This document shows positions 35,827-47,364 of a stretch of 64,000 nucleotides of DNA, piece by piece (within the stretch, counting starts at the first letter, position 1; the number at the start of each line of letters is the position of its first letter). The DNA comes from Stenopsyche tienmushanensis (taxonomy: Eukaryota; Arthropoda; Insecta; Trichoptera; Stenopsychidae): contig WACJ01000180.1 of NCBI GenBank assembly GCA_008973525.1, positions 186,001-250,000 of the forward strand. Reading direction: 5' to 3'. The notes below the pieces were generated by a model. That model worked only from the letters and a program-made list of their open reading frames with translations. It was not told where the DNA came from and searched no databases. The translations under genes and the position numbers were made by a program.

Positions 35827-36020
35827 TCTCTCTTCAGGTGCAATATGTTATTTTAACAACGCCATCTCTTATGGCCCTGTGAATACATTGCACCTGCATA
35901 CCGACCGATCGTTTCTTGCACGTGCACCGTTGCCGGTTGGATAATGACACGCAGGAGACGGGAGTCGGGAGAGTCGTCGGTTAACCTTGCCTGTGGGAAG
36001 TCGTCCCTCCTGCAGCCAGA

Positions 36021-36078
<58 letters not shown>

Positions 36079-36081
36079 TCC

Positions 36082-36112
<31 letters not shown>

Positions 36113-36165
36113 TCTCCCTCTCTCTCTCTATCTGTAGTGTGGAATAAATAGTCATCAAATTGGTC
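35827..36165 (+). mobile_element. LTR-like repeat, copy 6, with long CT tract
   Basis: Begins at the tctctcttcaggtgcaata block directly after the mariner end, keeps the stem with cattgcacctgc, gatcgtttcttgcacg, the palindrome cctgtgggaagtcgtccctc, a (CT)n tract of roughly 95 bases and ggaataaa at about 36143. The first third of the repeat is missing. Confidence 0.8.
36024..36129. repeat. (CT)n microsatellite
   Basis: Nearly pure tc repeat with a few ccc and tat interruptions. It occupies the position where other copies of the LTR-like repeat have ctctctctcg. The minus-strand frame rich in arginine and glutamate here is simply its translation. Confidence 0.95.
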
Positions 36166-36169
36166 ATCT

Positions 36170-37960
36170 TTGCTCCGTATGCACGCACTTAACAACGTTT
36201 TTTAAGCTTTTTTCTTATTTTAATTGTAGTTGTCTGAAGTAGCATTTCCTTTTTAATTTTTGCAAAGGCAGCGCTTATTACTTCAATTAGGATTTCTTTT
36301 GTGCGCATTTCTGTCGTGTAAATTATTTTTTTGGCAGCCCTATTCCATGGCTCGCACGGTCTTCTGATCTGACATCAATGAATTTCTTTGTTTAGATGAA
36401 AAAAAAATTTTTTGTCAGTCCACGTGCAAAGCACTGTATAGCGTAGCGAATGAATTAAACATTCTATTAAAAACTTATACGGATCACATCGCACATAAAT
36501 TGACCTAAATAAAGTTGAAAGCATTGAAGTAAATTAAAACTTCAATTTATTTGAAAGTTTGCAGCTGCTAATTTTCACATAATCTTTCAGAACAAAAATA
36601 AGCTGCTACTTAAACTTAGTAGTGAAATGCAATTTCCGACCGACTGAATGGATAGATGGAGACAAAAATAAATGATTTTCACCACCCTCTTTACTGTTTG
36701 CCTAAGACATCCATTAAAGATTTATCATGGCCTAACAACTCTTCAACACTTCTAATGAAGCTTCCGTGATAAAATTTGGCTAATTAAATCACTCGTTAAA
36801 ATCTTGAATAATAACCAAGATAAATATATGAATTTAGTTTGAGATCTGATAGCATTCGATAGCATGTGCAAATAGCACCATTTAGCAAATAACTCCATAC
36901 GAAAATATTTGATTAACAGTGCTTGAAATAATCTCATCTCATCTTTGAAAAATGTTGATTCTTTGAAGCTTTTTTTACACGCTTATTTGTTTTTCTGCTG
37001 ATATTCTCACCGTGGTAAAACTTTTCGGGATCATTTAATTTGCATACTCTTGCCTTTACATTACACCTTTCACTTCACAGCGGAAGAAGTGACATTTAAA
37101 CTGATGAGATTTTTTCTGCTTCCCACATACAAATATATTCATTTCTGTTGCCTTAGAGCTTTTTTCCATTATCCCTCGTTTCCATTTGAATGATAATTTT
37201 CTATGTTTTCTGCGCTTTGGTGCAAAATATTTGCGTTTTGTTTCAAAATCGCTCTCGCCTCTTTTTCCCATGGACGGACTTATTTTACTTCCTCAGAATC
37301 AATCGGAACCCGGAAAATATTTTCATGAATAATATTAATGTAATACCATCTTTTAATACTTCAAAGACTCCTTCAAAGATATATTTAGAAAGCGTTCAAT
37401 CGGAGCCTTGCTAAATTGCTCAAATGAAATTTATAACCGCAATTTTGTTTACACTTAAATTTGCAAACATATTTACAAATACACTTAATGTTCCATATAT
37501 TTTTTATTTATAGTCAAATATTAAGGATAGAAAATATAAGACACTTAATAATTATTTAAAAAGAAACGCAGTACGTGGTTTATTGCTTCAGGTCACGTGT
37601 AGCGCAAGCCGAAGAGCTGAGATAGCGCGCGCCAAAATTGTGCATCCATACAATATTTTTACTATGCTTATGTTATTCCCGCAAGTGTAAACAGTAAGTC
37701 GACAAAGTTTTATCATAATCTGATGAAAAGTATGGAAGAGCATTAAATACGGACAAACAAACATTGTTTTTTTTATACATTGAACTATGCCTATGTTGCT
37801 TGCGCAATCCTTAACAATAAGTGGACGAAGTTTTATTGCAATCTAATGAACGATATAACAGCGCATTACATACGAACAAAGAGAGATAATTTTTTTAATG
37901 TCAGATTCAACCATTAAAAAAATATGTAATTGCATTTGATTTGCAAATCTTTTAAAATTG
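36170..37960. other. No feature recognised
   Basis: AT-rich. Overlapping frames at 37056-37271 (minus) and 37190-37414 (plus) have no motifs. Two related phrases at 37680-37760 and 37810-37880 (gtaagtcgacaaagttttat / ataagtggacgaagttttat, then aatctgatga / aatctaatga) show a diverged tandem duplication of about 130 bp. Confidence 0.45.
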
Positions 37961-37964
37961 CTTC

Positions 37965-38145
37965 AGGAAGAAAGTCGATCGATAGCCTTGGCTGCTGGAA
38001 GATGTGTGCTTCCATCCGGCATCATCTGTAATCTCGCGTTATTTACCAAGGGTGAGTCACTTTTTACAACTACCTGTCCATCATATTCCTCCTTTACGAA
38101 CCCTCCACGATCGGATAATAAACAGACCCACGTGCATAAATAACT
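37965..38145 (+). mobile_element. LTR-like repeat, copy 7 (diverged fragment)
   Basis: Contains gtcgatcgatagccttggct, a damaged palindrome (gctgctggaagatgtgtgct), then gatcggataataaacagacc, the polyadenylation-proximal tail also seen in copy 5 as gatccgataaaagaacggac. The rest is lost. Confidence 0.6.
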
Positions 38146-38149
38146 CGGC

Positions 38150-39480
38150 ATAATGAATCTGCAATAAGAGATTTGTCTAAATATATTAATTACCTATCGG
38201 TATCCGTATTATACGCTATTAATATAAGCTGGTATATTTATAGATCTGCTAAAAAATCGATATAAATCATTCTAATACAAGAAATTGTATACTAAGCCGA
38301 TTACACGGTAATCCGGAATCTGTTAATAAGTGCTGAAATATAATCCATAAATAAAATCATTTGCTTTGACGGATTAAAATTAATTTAGGTTCGTTCCGAT
38401 CGCACGCCCATAAAACTTCCATATCCATTACCATAACGGATGAGCAGAATTAAGCTATATTGACGTATAACAATGTGTAATTAAAATAAATTTCAACCCT
38501 CCTACGGATTACATTTTAATAATACATTACGTATGCCATCCGCCTGCCAAAGCAAGCAATAAACTCTAACATAAATGATCGCCTTTTTAGCACAGGTCGT
38601 AAATTTTATGGCCATCAACGACTGTTGCCAAGATTTGTTCGATGTCATTTTTTAGAGTAAATAATTCATTGATCATCCATTGCGAAAAATCATAATTTAT
38701 ACGAAGGGGGTTCAAATATAACCCGGAATTTTGCTGTACAAATTTATAAGATTCTTGATCCCATTATTAATTTTTCTCTCGCAATTTAGATATGAACCCG
38801 ATTCTTCATAATATCCAATATCTAATCCACTATATAAACACTTTGTCTTTAATATTTCAGCATAAATATTTGCTCATATCATGCCAAATTATATAATACC
38901 GGACAAGCGTCATAGTATAAAAACGAATACAGAAAATTTACCAATGAAACCTTAATTTAAAGCCTCTCTATTTCATTTAACCAGTGTATGCATATAAATT
39001 CGATCTTGATAATTCAACCCTTTTCGCTATCGGCATACATGTTATAAATAAATGAATAGTAGCATATCCTTTCGTCGATTTAAATTTGTATGATTTTAAG
39101 CAACACGTTGTGGATTTTAAAAAAATTGATTTTATTCCCGAGCGGCGAAATTGCGAAAAAGGCTTCGACGAAAAAGCCACACGTAAATGTAAAAAAGATG
39201 TTGAAGAAAATTGAAAATTTGTCACACTTGCGGTTTGGTTAGCGGACGTTTTTCATGATTAATTTAATGCTTTCGGATCGCAAAAATTTGCTCCCATAGT
39301 ACGAAAATTCATATTTGGTTTTATCATCTAAATTTAATTTCGCTTGAATTATTCATGAAATTACATCCAAAATTAAAAATCTACATAATCCATCAGATCG
39401 TGTGTTACCAATGTCACTCGAGTGTAAATATCAAATTGCTGATTGATATTAGCTTATTTTAATCAAACATTTAACTTTCT
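38150..39480. other. No feature recognised
   Basis: AT-rich and free of repeats shared in the window. Confidence 0.5.
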
Positions 39481-39484
39481 ACAT

Positions 39485-39545
39485 CAGATGCGTAACTAAG
39501 GTATGATGCGCCCGTGGCAAGATTCTAAATTGCGACTTTTTCTAA
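39485..39545 (-). mobile_element. Solo end fragment of the hAT/minisatellite element
   Basis: cgtaactaaggtatgatgcg followed by cccgtggcaagattctaaat matches the arm of 25800-25845 in reverse. Only about 60 bp remain, without minisatellite or the other end. Confidence 0.8.
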
Positions 39546-39549
39546 AAAA

Positions 39550-40270
39550 TATGATGAATAATATAATCGAAGCTACAGTTTGAAATGGAAAAAAGATGTT
39601 GTATCCCAATGATTCCGACTGATATGCCATTCTAATTGAAACGCGTGTAGCATCAACAAAGCACAGGGACACACAGGGTATGCGTGCATGCTTCTCACAT
39701 GGACAGCTGAATGCGGGCTGCTCAAGCCTTTCTCGTTATTATCAGACGCATTAATACCTGCCTACATCATGTCGTACATTGAACAAACCAATAGATAGAT
39801 CGCCCCAAGATGAGAGAATATCAGAATAGGATTACAAATTAGCAGTAACAGAGCATGTTACGAAAAACGATCATCACATCAATTTTGCGGCACAAAAACC
39901 ATAGCAACCGTCAAAAACTTCGGCAATCAATCAAAAAACGAAGAAACTCTGCAATAAACAGACGATATGACGACTCTAGCATACCCAGAGTTTGGCTATC
40001 AATTTTACCGAAAATTAAAGCACCAATGACCAGCTAAAGGATATGAAGTGCAAACAATCTCCAATAAAGCAACGGCAGTGGATGAAGGATGCTCACAAGA
40101 ACCACAGAAGTCGAGGCTCGATTGATCGTGTCGTTTTGAGAAAAGGCATTTGTTTTGATAATTAATATACTGGATAATAATGATTAAACAACAGCAAGCA
40201 GTTGCTATGCATGTTGAACATTAAGAAATTGAACATTTATGATAAATTTTGTGCACCTGTATCTTGAGTC
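39550..40270. other. No feature recognised
   Basis: Slightly richer in G+C than neighbours; no repeat or frame supported. Confidence 0.45.
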
Positions 40271-40277
40271 ATATTAA

Positions 40278-40571
40278 CCCCTTAAGTGGGTATGACGGAT
40301 ATATCCGTCAAGACCAAAGTCCATGCAAAGTGGGTATGACGAATATATCCGCATTGTAAAAGTTAAGCAAACCTCAATGGAAAATGACGGATATGTCCGA
40401 TTGCAGTGTTGTGTACGTTAAATGTAAGAATTATTCATCTCGGGAACCGACTTGATCGAACTTGATGATATACTATTTTCGTATACTGGATATGACGTGC
40501 GTATCCGCTAGCGGCGAAAATATCGTGTCACTACGGATGACACTTTTAACAGTGAAACAACGTTGAAGGGG
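40278..40571. mobile_element. piggyBac-type MITE with palindromic subrepeats, copy 1
   Basis: Flanked on both sides by TTAA (40274-40277 and 40572-40575), the piggyBac target. Ends are CCCCTTAAGTGGG and, inward from the right, CCCCTTCAACGTTG. The interior has repeated words built on a palindrome: TGACGGATATATCCGTCA (perfect), tgacgaatatatccgca, tgacggatatgtccga and tgacgtgcgtatccgct, spaced about 45-110 bp. No coding capacity. A second copy is at 49390-49684. Confidence 0.88.
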
Positions 40572-40811
40572 TTAATTTCAAACAGGATGGCAGAAACCCG
40601 CTCATATGCATTGTATTTTTTTCAAAATGGAAGCGGCATGTCAAAAATATTCGCATAAATTTTGTTTTATACTTGTACATATTTCTCTGTATGAATCTCG
40701 ATAGATAATTATAGAGAAGAAACATTAGTGGAATTCTAAATGAATAATTTGGTCGAAAGTACTAGCAAAGGGTGAGATCGGCAGAATGTAACAGTTAGAT
40801 AGATTGGATGC

Positions 40812-40985
40812 AGCATTGCATATCTTTAGGCGCTGCGAGCAAATTGCATCTGTAAAAACGACAGGATTCCTTCTTCTCGGGTGGTGACGCGTAAGAAGCG
40901 AGAGTCTAGAAGATTCGTCGGATAGCCTTGACTGCGGGAGGGCGTCCTTCCCGCAGCCAGATCATTCTCTCGTGTATAATGACGC
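40812..40985 (+). mobile_element. LTR-like repeat, copy 8 (5'-truncated)
   Basis: Keeps gcgctgcgagcaaattgcat, ggtggtgacgcgtaagaagc, the well preserved palindrome gactgcgggagggcgtcctt with right arm cccgcagcc (about 40931-40958) and a CT-rich end; the polyadenylation signal is reduced to tataatg. Confidence 0.8.
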
Positions 40986-41039
40986 ACTGGCCGAAGGGCG
41001 TAATCCCCGATGTTGTTAGTGATGACAAAGCAATGTAAA

Positions 41040-41280
41040 GAGGTGATACAACGAGTGCCGAAACACTTTCTTTCGGGTGTCAGAAGAAGACTTATCGGGT
41101 CGATACTTAATTTTTTTATGCGGCTTGTCTGGAACACTGATTATCTGGCTGAATTTTCAGAATGGCGTTCGTTATTTATATTGATGATTCCGCCAGACCA
41201 AAATCTGCTCCAAACAAGGACTTTTTGTGATGCATTTGATGCTGGTGTATCTCGTATGAATTTTGCTTGTTTTTTGTGAA
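41040..41280 (+). pseudogene. Possible BEL/Pao retrotransposon pol fragment
   Basis: One frame reads LVWNTDYLAEFSEWRSLFIL, MIPPDQ and LQTRTFCDAFDAG. In BEL/Pao polyproteins the region between reverse transcriptase and RNase H has the pattern W(D)..L......W..(W)...L..L..I.IPR......ELH.FCDAS..(A)YGA. The order and spacing here resemble that, but conserved positions are few and the call is tentative. It lies about 55 bp downstream of the LTR-like copy 8, which would fit a decayed element, but no continuous internal region is seen. Confidence 0.3.
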
Positions 41281-41309
41281 ATTAGGGTTAACTTCCAACT
41301 GCTCCAGAC

Positions 41310-41500
41310 CCCAATTGGCGAACACAAGTTTCTAGATAAATTGGATTTTATATGGGTACAGATCTAAGTTCCAACGCAAATTTCACTCAAGTTGAAGTCG
41401 CATAAAGGCCCACAGTTCTTGTGAACGACGAGAAATTGACTGCTTCGGATTTTCCCATACAATCACGCACAGCAGCAATTTTTTAACAGACATGTCGTGT
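41310..41500 (-). pseudogene. Tc1/mariner-like transposase fragment, DEAHF lineage
   Basis: The nucleotide sequence aagttgaagtcgcataaagg through gacgagaaattgactgcttc is shared with 4130-4190. On the minus strand it gives IAAV.ESV-like helix-turn-helix remnants, then LDLYPYKIQF and NWGLEQLEVNP, matching the family's ...HAYKIQLTQELKP...FADWALEQL. It stops before the first catalytic block. Confidence 0.65.
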
Positions 41501-41504
41501 TGAT

Positions 41505-43145
41505 GATATACAGATATTGACTAATTATTAATTGAACCAATTGACTGGAATTTGACTACCAAATGTCATATAGTCGACTCTTTGAGAAGTCGAAATGTCG
41601 AAATTTTGAGTTGAAGGAATTTCTTAGAAAAATTCTTATATTCGTCCAATTTTTATACGTCAAGATACAAAAAATATTGTTTGTATAAATCTGTAATTTT
41701 ATTTTTAAGCCAAAAATGTTCAACCCTCAATCTGTTAAAATTTCGGAGAGACTTCTTAATCTTGAGATGCTCGGAAATTACGTTAGTATCCCTTCAAATA
41801 ATTGGCCATCTTGAACACAGAAATCAACTTACTGCCACTCCTCAAAGATAAAACGATCAAAATTCGATCAAAATCCTCGACAATAAAGACGCTCTAAGAT
41901 TATGAAGTGCTGACCCGATGAAAGAACGCTCAAATGAAAGAAGCTTGGAAATGTATGAGAACAGCAATTTCAACTCTCAAATGCAACCGTCGAATGAAAC
42001 TTTTCCTATTCGTGAAATTCTCTCAAAGCTACATTTTTAAGTTGCAAATTTGAATTTCACAAATGTATTTATTGTAGGAAAAAATAACACATTTACACTG
42101 TAATAGTATTTTCTTGGCAATCTGTAAAATAAACAAAAAATAATCTACGCAAAAACATTCGGAACGTTTTTGTCCCGGAATTTTCTTTCAATTTACTAGG
42201 GAAGAAATAAAGGCGTTCCGACATGCAGGGCGAATTATTACCCAATCTTGAGGATTTAATTTGCGCGTTCAATCATGAAGTTTTATTGACTCATCTGTTC
42301 CTATATAAAAGCTTATTATCTTCGTCTATATTAGAAAACGAGGACGACATCCTTTTCATCCTACGACGAAAATTGTTTTTGTATGAAAAAAAGCCATTAC
42401 AATAAGCAGACATGAAAAACACGACGGGAAAACATCAAGTATTTATTGCGATTTTAAAAATCAATTTTAATCAACGAAATACTTTCTGGAATGATTTTCA
42501 GATTATGTGTATAATCTTGATTGATCATTGTAAATTCAGTGGGTAATTTTGCACCCTAATTCACAAAACGATACAAACCGAGTAACTCTATTCTAATGCA
42601 AAAATATGGCTTTGAAAACACATTTTATGTTTCCCATGTTAACATCCGAAGTTTTTAATTTTTAATTAGAAGTGGCGCCAAATGCCCATTGAAATTTCAC
42701 AAATCTAATCGTCTTTAAGTTGTAATAAACAAGCCCTTTGAAAATAATGCCGTTTGATTTTGGTTTTAGTAAAGGGCGGAAAAAAATTGAAGTTAATATT
42801 CTATAAGGATAAACCCAACCAACCAACAAAAAATATTCATGGAAAAAGCGAAAGCTTTTATTTTTTGGTGAGTTTCGGAAGGAGTTTGAAATATCGTTAG
42901 ATGACGGCCTCTAGGGATGAAAGCTCCTCCTAGGACCACAAGGAAGCTCCTCCATTTAAATTATTTATGTAGTGCATTTTATCTCAGATTGGAGAAGAAG
43001 TGCCTAAAGATGATCACAAAAAACAAAATCTATTCAAGATATTTATTTCGAGCGTCTATAAGAGAAGCCCAACTGCGAGACTTTGCGCCGCGATCCATTT
43101 CCATTTTATTGGCACTGTAAACACAAAAAACAATAATATAATTAA
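41505..43145. other. No feature recognised
   Basis: AT-rich. Frames at 42223-42405 and 42917-43266 have no recognisable motifs. Confidence 0.45.
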
Positions 43146-43149
43146 TTTA

Positions 43150-43740
43150 GTCGAAACACTTTTCCTAGCGATGTTGTTCAATTGTGAGCAAAAGCGGCAC
43201 TCATCTCGCACACAGCTTTTTCATGTTCAAATTTTCAATCAACATGCAATGTACTGCACTTTTTGAAATGCCTACTGTTGCGTTGAGAGCTAATATTCGG
43301 CGGATGGAAATTATATTAAAAATATAAAATCATCGTGCTTGCGGCGAACTATAATTTCGCAGACCAAAAACATCTGAGACCGATCTTATCAAAGAACAAT
43401 AGAGCTGGGAATGCGGTCAATTCGTGGAACCAGAACGATATTCGGAGCCGCCCTGTACATACCGTGGTCGCGTTTTGGAGCGATCACTCGCGGTTTTAAG
43501 CGCCTCTCCGGTGCGAATCTCGCGCCTGAAGAACGCGGTTATCAAATCGCAGCGACGAAGATTCACGTTACACTACCATGTCTGCTAGCTTGCGCATTTT
43601 CAATTAATGGTCATCTAATACCAATTCCTGATTTTTTTCACTATTTCTGGTCACTTCATTTGGTCGACTACTGCGATGTTCATCTTAACAGCTCGTACGG
43701 CCACATTTAAGCCCTGTCACTCATCCTTGATAAACAAATC
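43150..43740 (-). pseudogene. Mariner transposase N-terminal part, split by an insertion
   Basis: On the minus strand 43740-43576 reads, with frame changes, PEIVKKIRNLVLDDH and MRKLADMV, and 43280-43150 reads TVGISKSAVHCMLIENLNMK and KLCARDE. Together these are the second helix-turn-helix and linker of a mariner transposase (usual order KIHD.VLDDR..KVREIAD..GIS.GSVHNILHEDLNMRKLCARWVP). The 295 bp between them (43281-43575) are unrelated to mariner and separate two adjacent parts of the helix-turn-helix. The catalytic domain is missing. Confidence 0.7.
43281..43575. mobile_element. GC-rich insertion of unknown type inside mariner
   Basis: Sequence present between two pieces of one mariner domain and therefore inserted later. 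It is much richer in G+C and CpG than the surroundings. The word ccggtgcgaatctcgcgcc at about 43509 resembles a polymerase III B box (GGTTCGAATCC) with gtggtcgcgttttgg some 45 bp upstream as a poor A box candidate. No poly(A), TIR or clear target duplication was found. Confidence 0.4.
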
Positions 43741-43744
43741 TGTA

Positions 43745-44635
43745 GACAATCCCAAAGTAAAATCTAGCTCAGCTTTGATATTGGTTGGAGTCATCATTCA
43801 TATAAAATTATTGTATCAAATAACGATGACATTTTTTTTCTATGTTTATAAATCCACTGAAAACGTTCACTATTAATAGCCACCAAGCAAATAATAAACA
43901 ACATAACATCTTCTACGCGTGCAAGACACTCTCCATCTCTGTCTCTCTCCAAGCTCAACGTGTAATATTGCTCTTTTAGAATCACTGGAATTCGATCGCA
44001 AATACGCGACTAAACTCCTCAAAAGGTTGTTAAATAAAATATCATACTCATATGACTAAAAGATTAGACTATTTTCTATTTTCAAAGATATTTTATTTTA
44101 CTAAAATATCATACTAAAATGCATTGATGATTTCATATCAATGAAGAAATTCTCACAGATCGAAATGGCCGATACTTCGATTATATATTTTTTTTATTTT
44201 TAGACTTTATGTTTCAAAACGGAGCAATTAAATGCATAAGGAAAGTTATTTTAAAGCTTCATAAAAGTAAAATTTATTTTAATTAAGAAAACGTGCTCCC
44301 ATAACGAGGAAAACCCCAAATGGGGTGCGCTTGGATTTCCACTAGTTTGCAGAATATTTTTAGAGCACTACATGAAAAGTTCTGAAGCTCATTTTTTGCG
44401 ATATAAATATGCAATAGTAGAGAGCTTCGAAATAAAATTTGTGGCAAGAATTTAATTTTATTATTTATACACAACGCAGTAATGTGGAGATATTTTGCAA
44501 AAATTTATATTTTATAGCTAGAGGTAAAATATCCAAGTTATAAAACATATTTCAAGCTTAATAAAAGGATTACTAAAATCTAAGCACTTAAAATGATTAA
44601 AAATAAGTCAAAGCTCTGGAAAAATCTCACTACAC
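43745..44635. other. No feature recognised
   Basis: AT-rich; contains a short ttttattttactaaaatatca duplication around 44040-44120. Confidence 0.45.
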
Positions 44636-44639
44636 GACT

Positions 44640-45190
44640 GGAAGAATCATGTTGCTTCCAAGCAAATATAGAATTTTTACAATTACTTGAAACTTCATAG
44701 AGAATGATACAGATCCAATTAAAACTAATTATCAATACGGGACAAAACTAGGGAGTCAGACTAGAGTCATAAGCTGGTGCAAATTGCAGAAAACCATTGC
44801 TTTAAAAAATATCCAAAGCTTGAAGATCTGACTCCATTTCTTGGCCAAGAGATAAAGCAGCTTCTCTTACCAATTTATGAAGATTTGTGCAGGGATGAAT
44901 TACTTCAAAGATGCTTGGGTGGCCATATCCAAAATGCTAATGAATGTTTAAACTCGACGGTTTGGCAACTGGCTCCAAAGTAACTGCATTCTGGTGTAAA
45001 AATCATTGAAATATTAACAAACATTGCTACTGGGGTATTTAATAACAACTACAGCTTTATTTTGAAGATGATGAATACATTAAATATAATTATTGGCACC
45101 TACTGTAAAGTCTTTGCTGATAATACTGAAGAAGTACAGCGTAGAATGATCCATAACATATGATTTAAAAAAAAAAAAACGAGAAAACAT
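44640..45190 (+). pseudogene. Mutator-like transposase, C-terminal fragment
   Basis: The plus strand encodes LTPFLGQEIKQLLLPIYEDL, DELLQRCLGGHIQNANECLN and STVWQLAPK (about 44830-44980), a stop, then LHSGVKIIEILTNIATGVFN and NNYSFILKMMNTLNIIIGTY, ending NTEEVQRRM. This matches the conserved end of arthropod Mutator-like proteins, which read ...L...CL.G.TQN.NES.N..IW...PK........I...A...FN.G........ The DDE catalytic region upstream is not recognisable. A poly(A) tract of about 14 residues follows at 45165-45178, so it could have arrived by retroposition or be coincidental. Confidence 0.6.
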
Positions 45191-45194
45191 TCAA

Positions 45195-46235
45195 AAGTTC
45201 GTCTCCACCATTGATTGTGGGCCAGGCTAGAGGCAAACTTTTAAGAATGTTGAGGTGGAGAAAGCTTTGTCGCTGGCACTTAAGTGGTTTCAAATTTTTT
45301 CAATTGAGATCGCCTAAATTCAGTTTTCAAATATGGCACCAGATATAAAAAAAATATATAATGAATGCCCTTTTATTTTATTAACATCTGGGAGATTGCT
45401 CGACTATAAAGAAAATTACATTTTTCATCAAAATATTAATATGTAAAAAATAATTACCTTATCAACTGCAGGCAATATTCATATTAGTTTATAAATTGGA
45501 TCGCTCTGGGGAAGAAAACAAGAAGATATTATTCAATTATAAATACAAAAACATCCCTTTATAAAGCTCATTTGTTTCCATATGTCAACGTGCTTATTGA
45601 AACTAGGAATTTATTTATTTCCCTCGTAAAATTCGGATCCTCTGTCTTACTTTAGCGGCTCTCCCGCTTTTTACGAGTCTCTGAAGGCTCAAAAGGTGAT
45701 TGAGGTAAATCCTGTGTGCTTTTATAAAACTATGAAAAGCTTCACTCGTAAACACACTCGGATAAACATTTCTGCTTACAGAAAGGCCTCGGTTTTATCA
45801 CGTTATTTCGATATTCTATAATGCATGTAAATTCTGCGCGAAGGCGCAAAAATATATGGGATGGCCAGAGAAGGATTCAAATCCCATAGGCGATCGTCGA
45901 TTTTAAATAAATCCCTACAACGATTATTATTCCATTTTTCATGGCCATTTACAGTCAAAATCCATCATCAAATCTTCAATCATTCCATTCCCATGTAATC
46001 TATTTCAAATAAACTCTATGTAAATGTAGTCATCCGATGTACTTTATCAGGCAGCGAATTATGTTAATTGCAAATTTACAGACTTTAATTAATTTTTAAT
46101 GATATGCAAATTAAGCAATCTCAAATCTCATTAATATCCAGTGTGTGTCGAGTTAAATATATCTATTTAAACACGTTGATCTTTGGTAATTAATGAACGA
46201 TGAATCATTCGTTTAATGTAGCTTTAAACATTTCC
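45195..46235. other. No feature recognised
   Basis: AT-rich; no supported frame or shared repeat. Confidence 0.5.
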
Positions 46236-46238
46236 AAA

Positions 46239-46760
46239 AGAGTCATCCAGAAATTAAGGTTACAATATTTATATGGGATTACAAATATATTAAACTATTC
46301 TTCAACGTAATCGCCGTCGAGATTTCTATAGATGGGGCACCAGCTTTTGTATGCCAGTATCATAGACCTCCGCAGACACATCTTTTCGGATTTCTTTTAG
46401 ATTTTGGGGTGTAATGATACACTCACGTCTCACCCCCCGTCACAATAGATTCCAGAAAAGCTTCTCCTTCCTATGCAAAACGATCCTGAGTGAGCATTCT
46501 AGGCATCCATTTTGCACAAAATTTATTGTAACCGAGTTCTTCCGACATAATATTACCAAGGAGACTTCGAGAAATATCAGAAAAATCTTCCCTCGTCGTA
46601 AGAAATATTTCTACAGCATTGCCTAAATAACCTAATTCATTTCGTCACATGTTGTCGACTCATCACATCACTACCATAAACTTCTGCGAGCTTCTGATGG
46701 ATATTCGCGACGGTATTGTTCTGCGAAGCCAAATAAACTGACCCCCCGGTTAAAATCCCT
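46239..46760 (-). mobile_element. Mariner family B, decayed copy
   Basis: Low end agagtcatccagaaattaag matches the family tip. Shared blocks are gtatgccagtatcatagacc, ttttggggtgtaatgataca, cgtctcaccccccgtcacaa (antisense of the GDET block), caccaaggagacttc and acttctgcgagcttctgatg. It contains a short extra segment near 46490-46520. The TIR element beginning at 46806 lies just beyond its high end. Confidence 0.7.
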
Positions 46761-46805
46761 GGTGATGTACCAACTTCGAAACAAAAGCTTTCCAATGGCC
46801 TCGGT

Positions 46806-47361
46806 AGGGAATCCAATCCCAAGCCAAAATTTCCATCCCGGGATTGCATTAGACCATCCCGGGATCAGTCCCCGGACTAAAACTCGCAAAATTCCCGATT
46901 TCCCGACAAATTATTTATTTCCGTCGCTGCAGATGAATATTTATATAATATAATACTTTGATTCAATTCTTTATTATATTACGGAGGAACACAAAAATTT
47001 TGAACCCCGTATCTATTATATTTCATATTGATATTCCCATTATTAGAGTCGCGGTGTAGTAAATACATCACCGGTAGGGAAACGTTAATATAACAATTTG
47101 AAAAACATATATATACTGAATATATGTATTCATGGATTAGACTAGGCATCGCCTAAGCTCGCCAAACAGTAGTTACGCCACTGTTTCCAAGCATCCAGAT
47201 TTTGGCGAGAATGTCTCAATTTAGTAGCCTTCAACATGCTGGTGAGGTATACGATTTCTGTTAGATAAAAATTTCAATCCCGAATTTTTCGGGATTACGT
47301 TTACTAATCCCGGGATTGATGAGCACCTAAAACTGCCCAGAATCCCGGGATTGGATTCCCT
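46806..47361 (+). mobile_element. TIR element starting TAGGGAATCC, complete
   Basis: Left end TAGGGAATCCAATCCC at 46806 and right end, read inward, TAGGGAATCCAATCCCGGG from 47361. Further tcccggga words occur inside both arms. The central part matches 1-290 in reverse. No protein. Flanking 8-mers do not match, so a target duplication is not confirmed. Confidence 0.75.
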
Positions 47362-47364
47362 AAG

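Noticed and set aside
35869..36195. Minus-strand frame rich in RE repeats (also at 56845-57334)
   Set aside because: It is the translation of (CT)n microsatellites within the LTR-like repeat, not a protein gene.
41010..41279. 89-codon frame as an intact small gene
   Set aside because: Its only resemblance is to a retrotransposon pol segment, so it is treated as a possible fragment.
45868..45890. ggattcaaatccc as the T-arm of a tRNA
   Set aside because: No D-arm, anticodon arm or acceptor stem can be placed around it; the word is a short palindrome.
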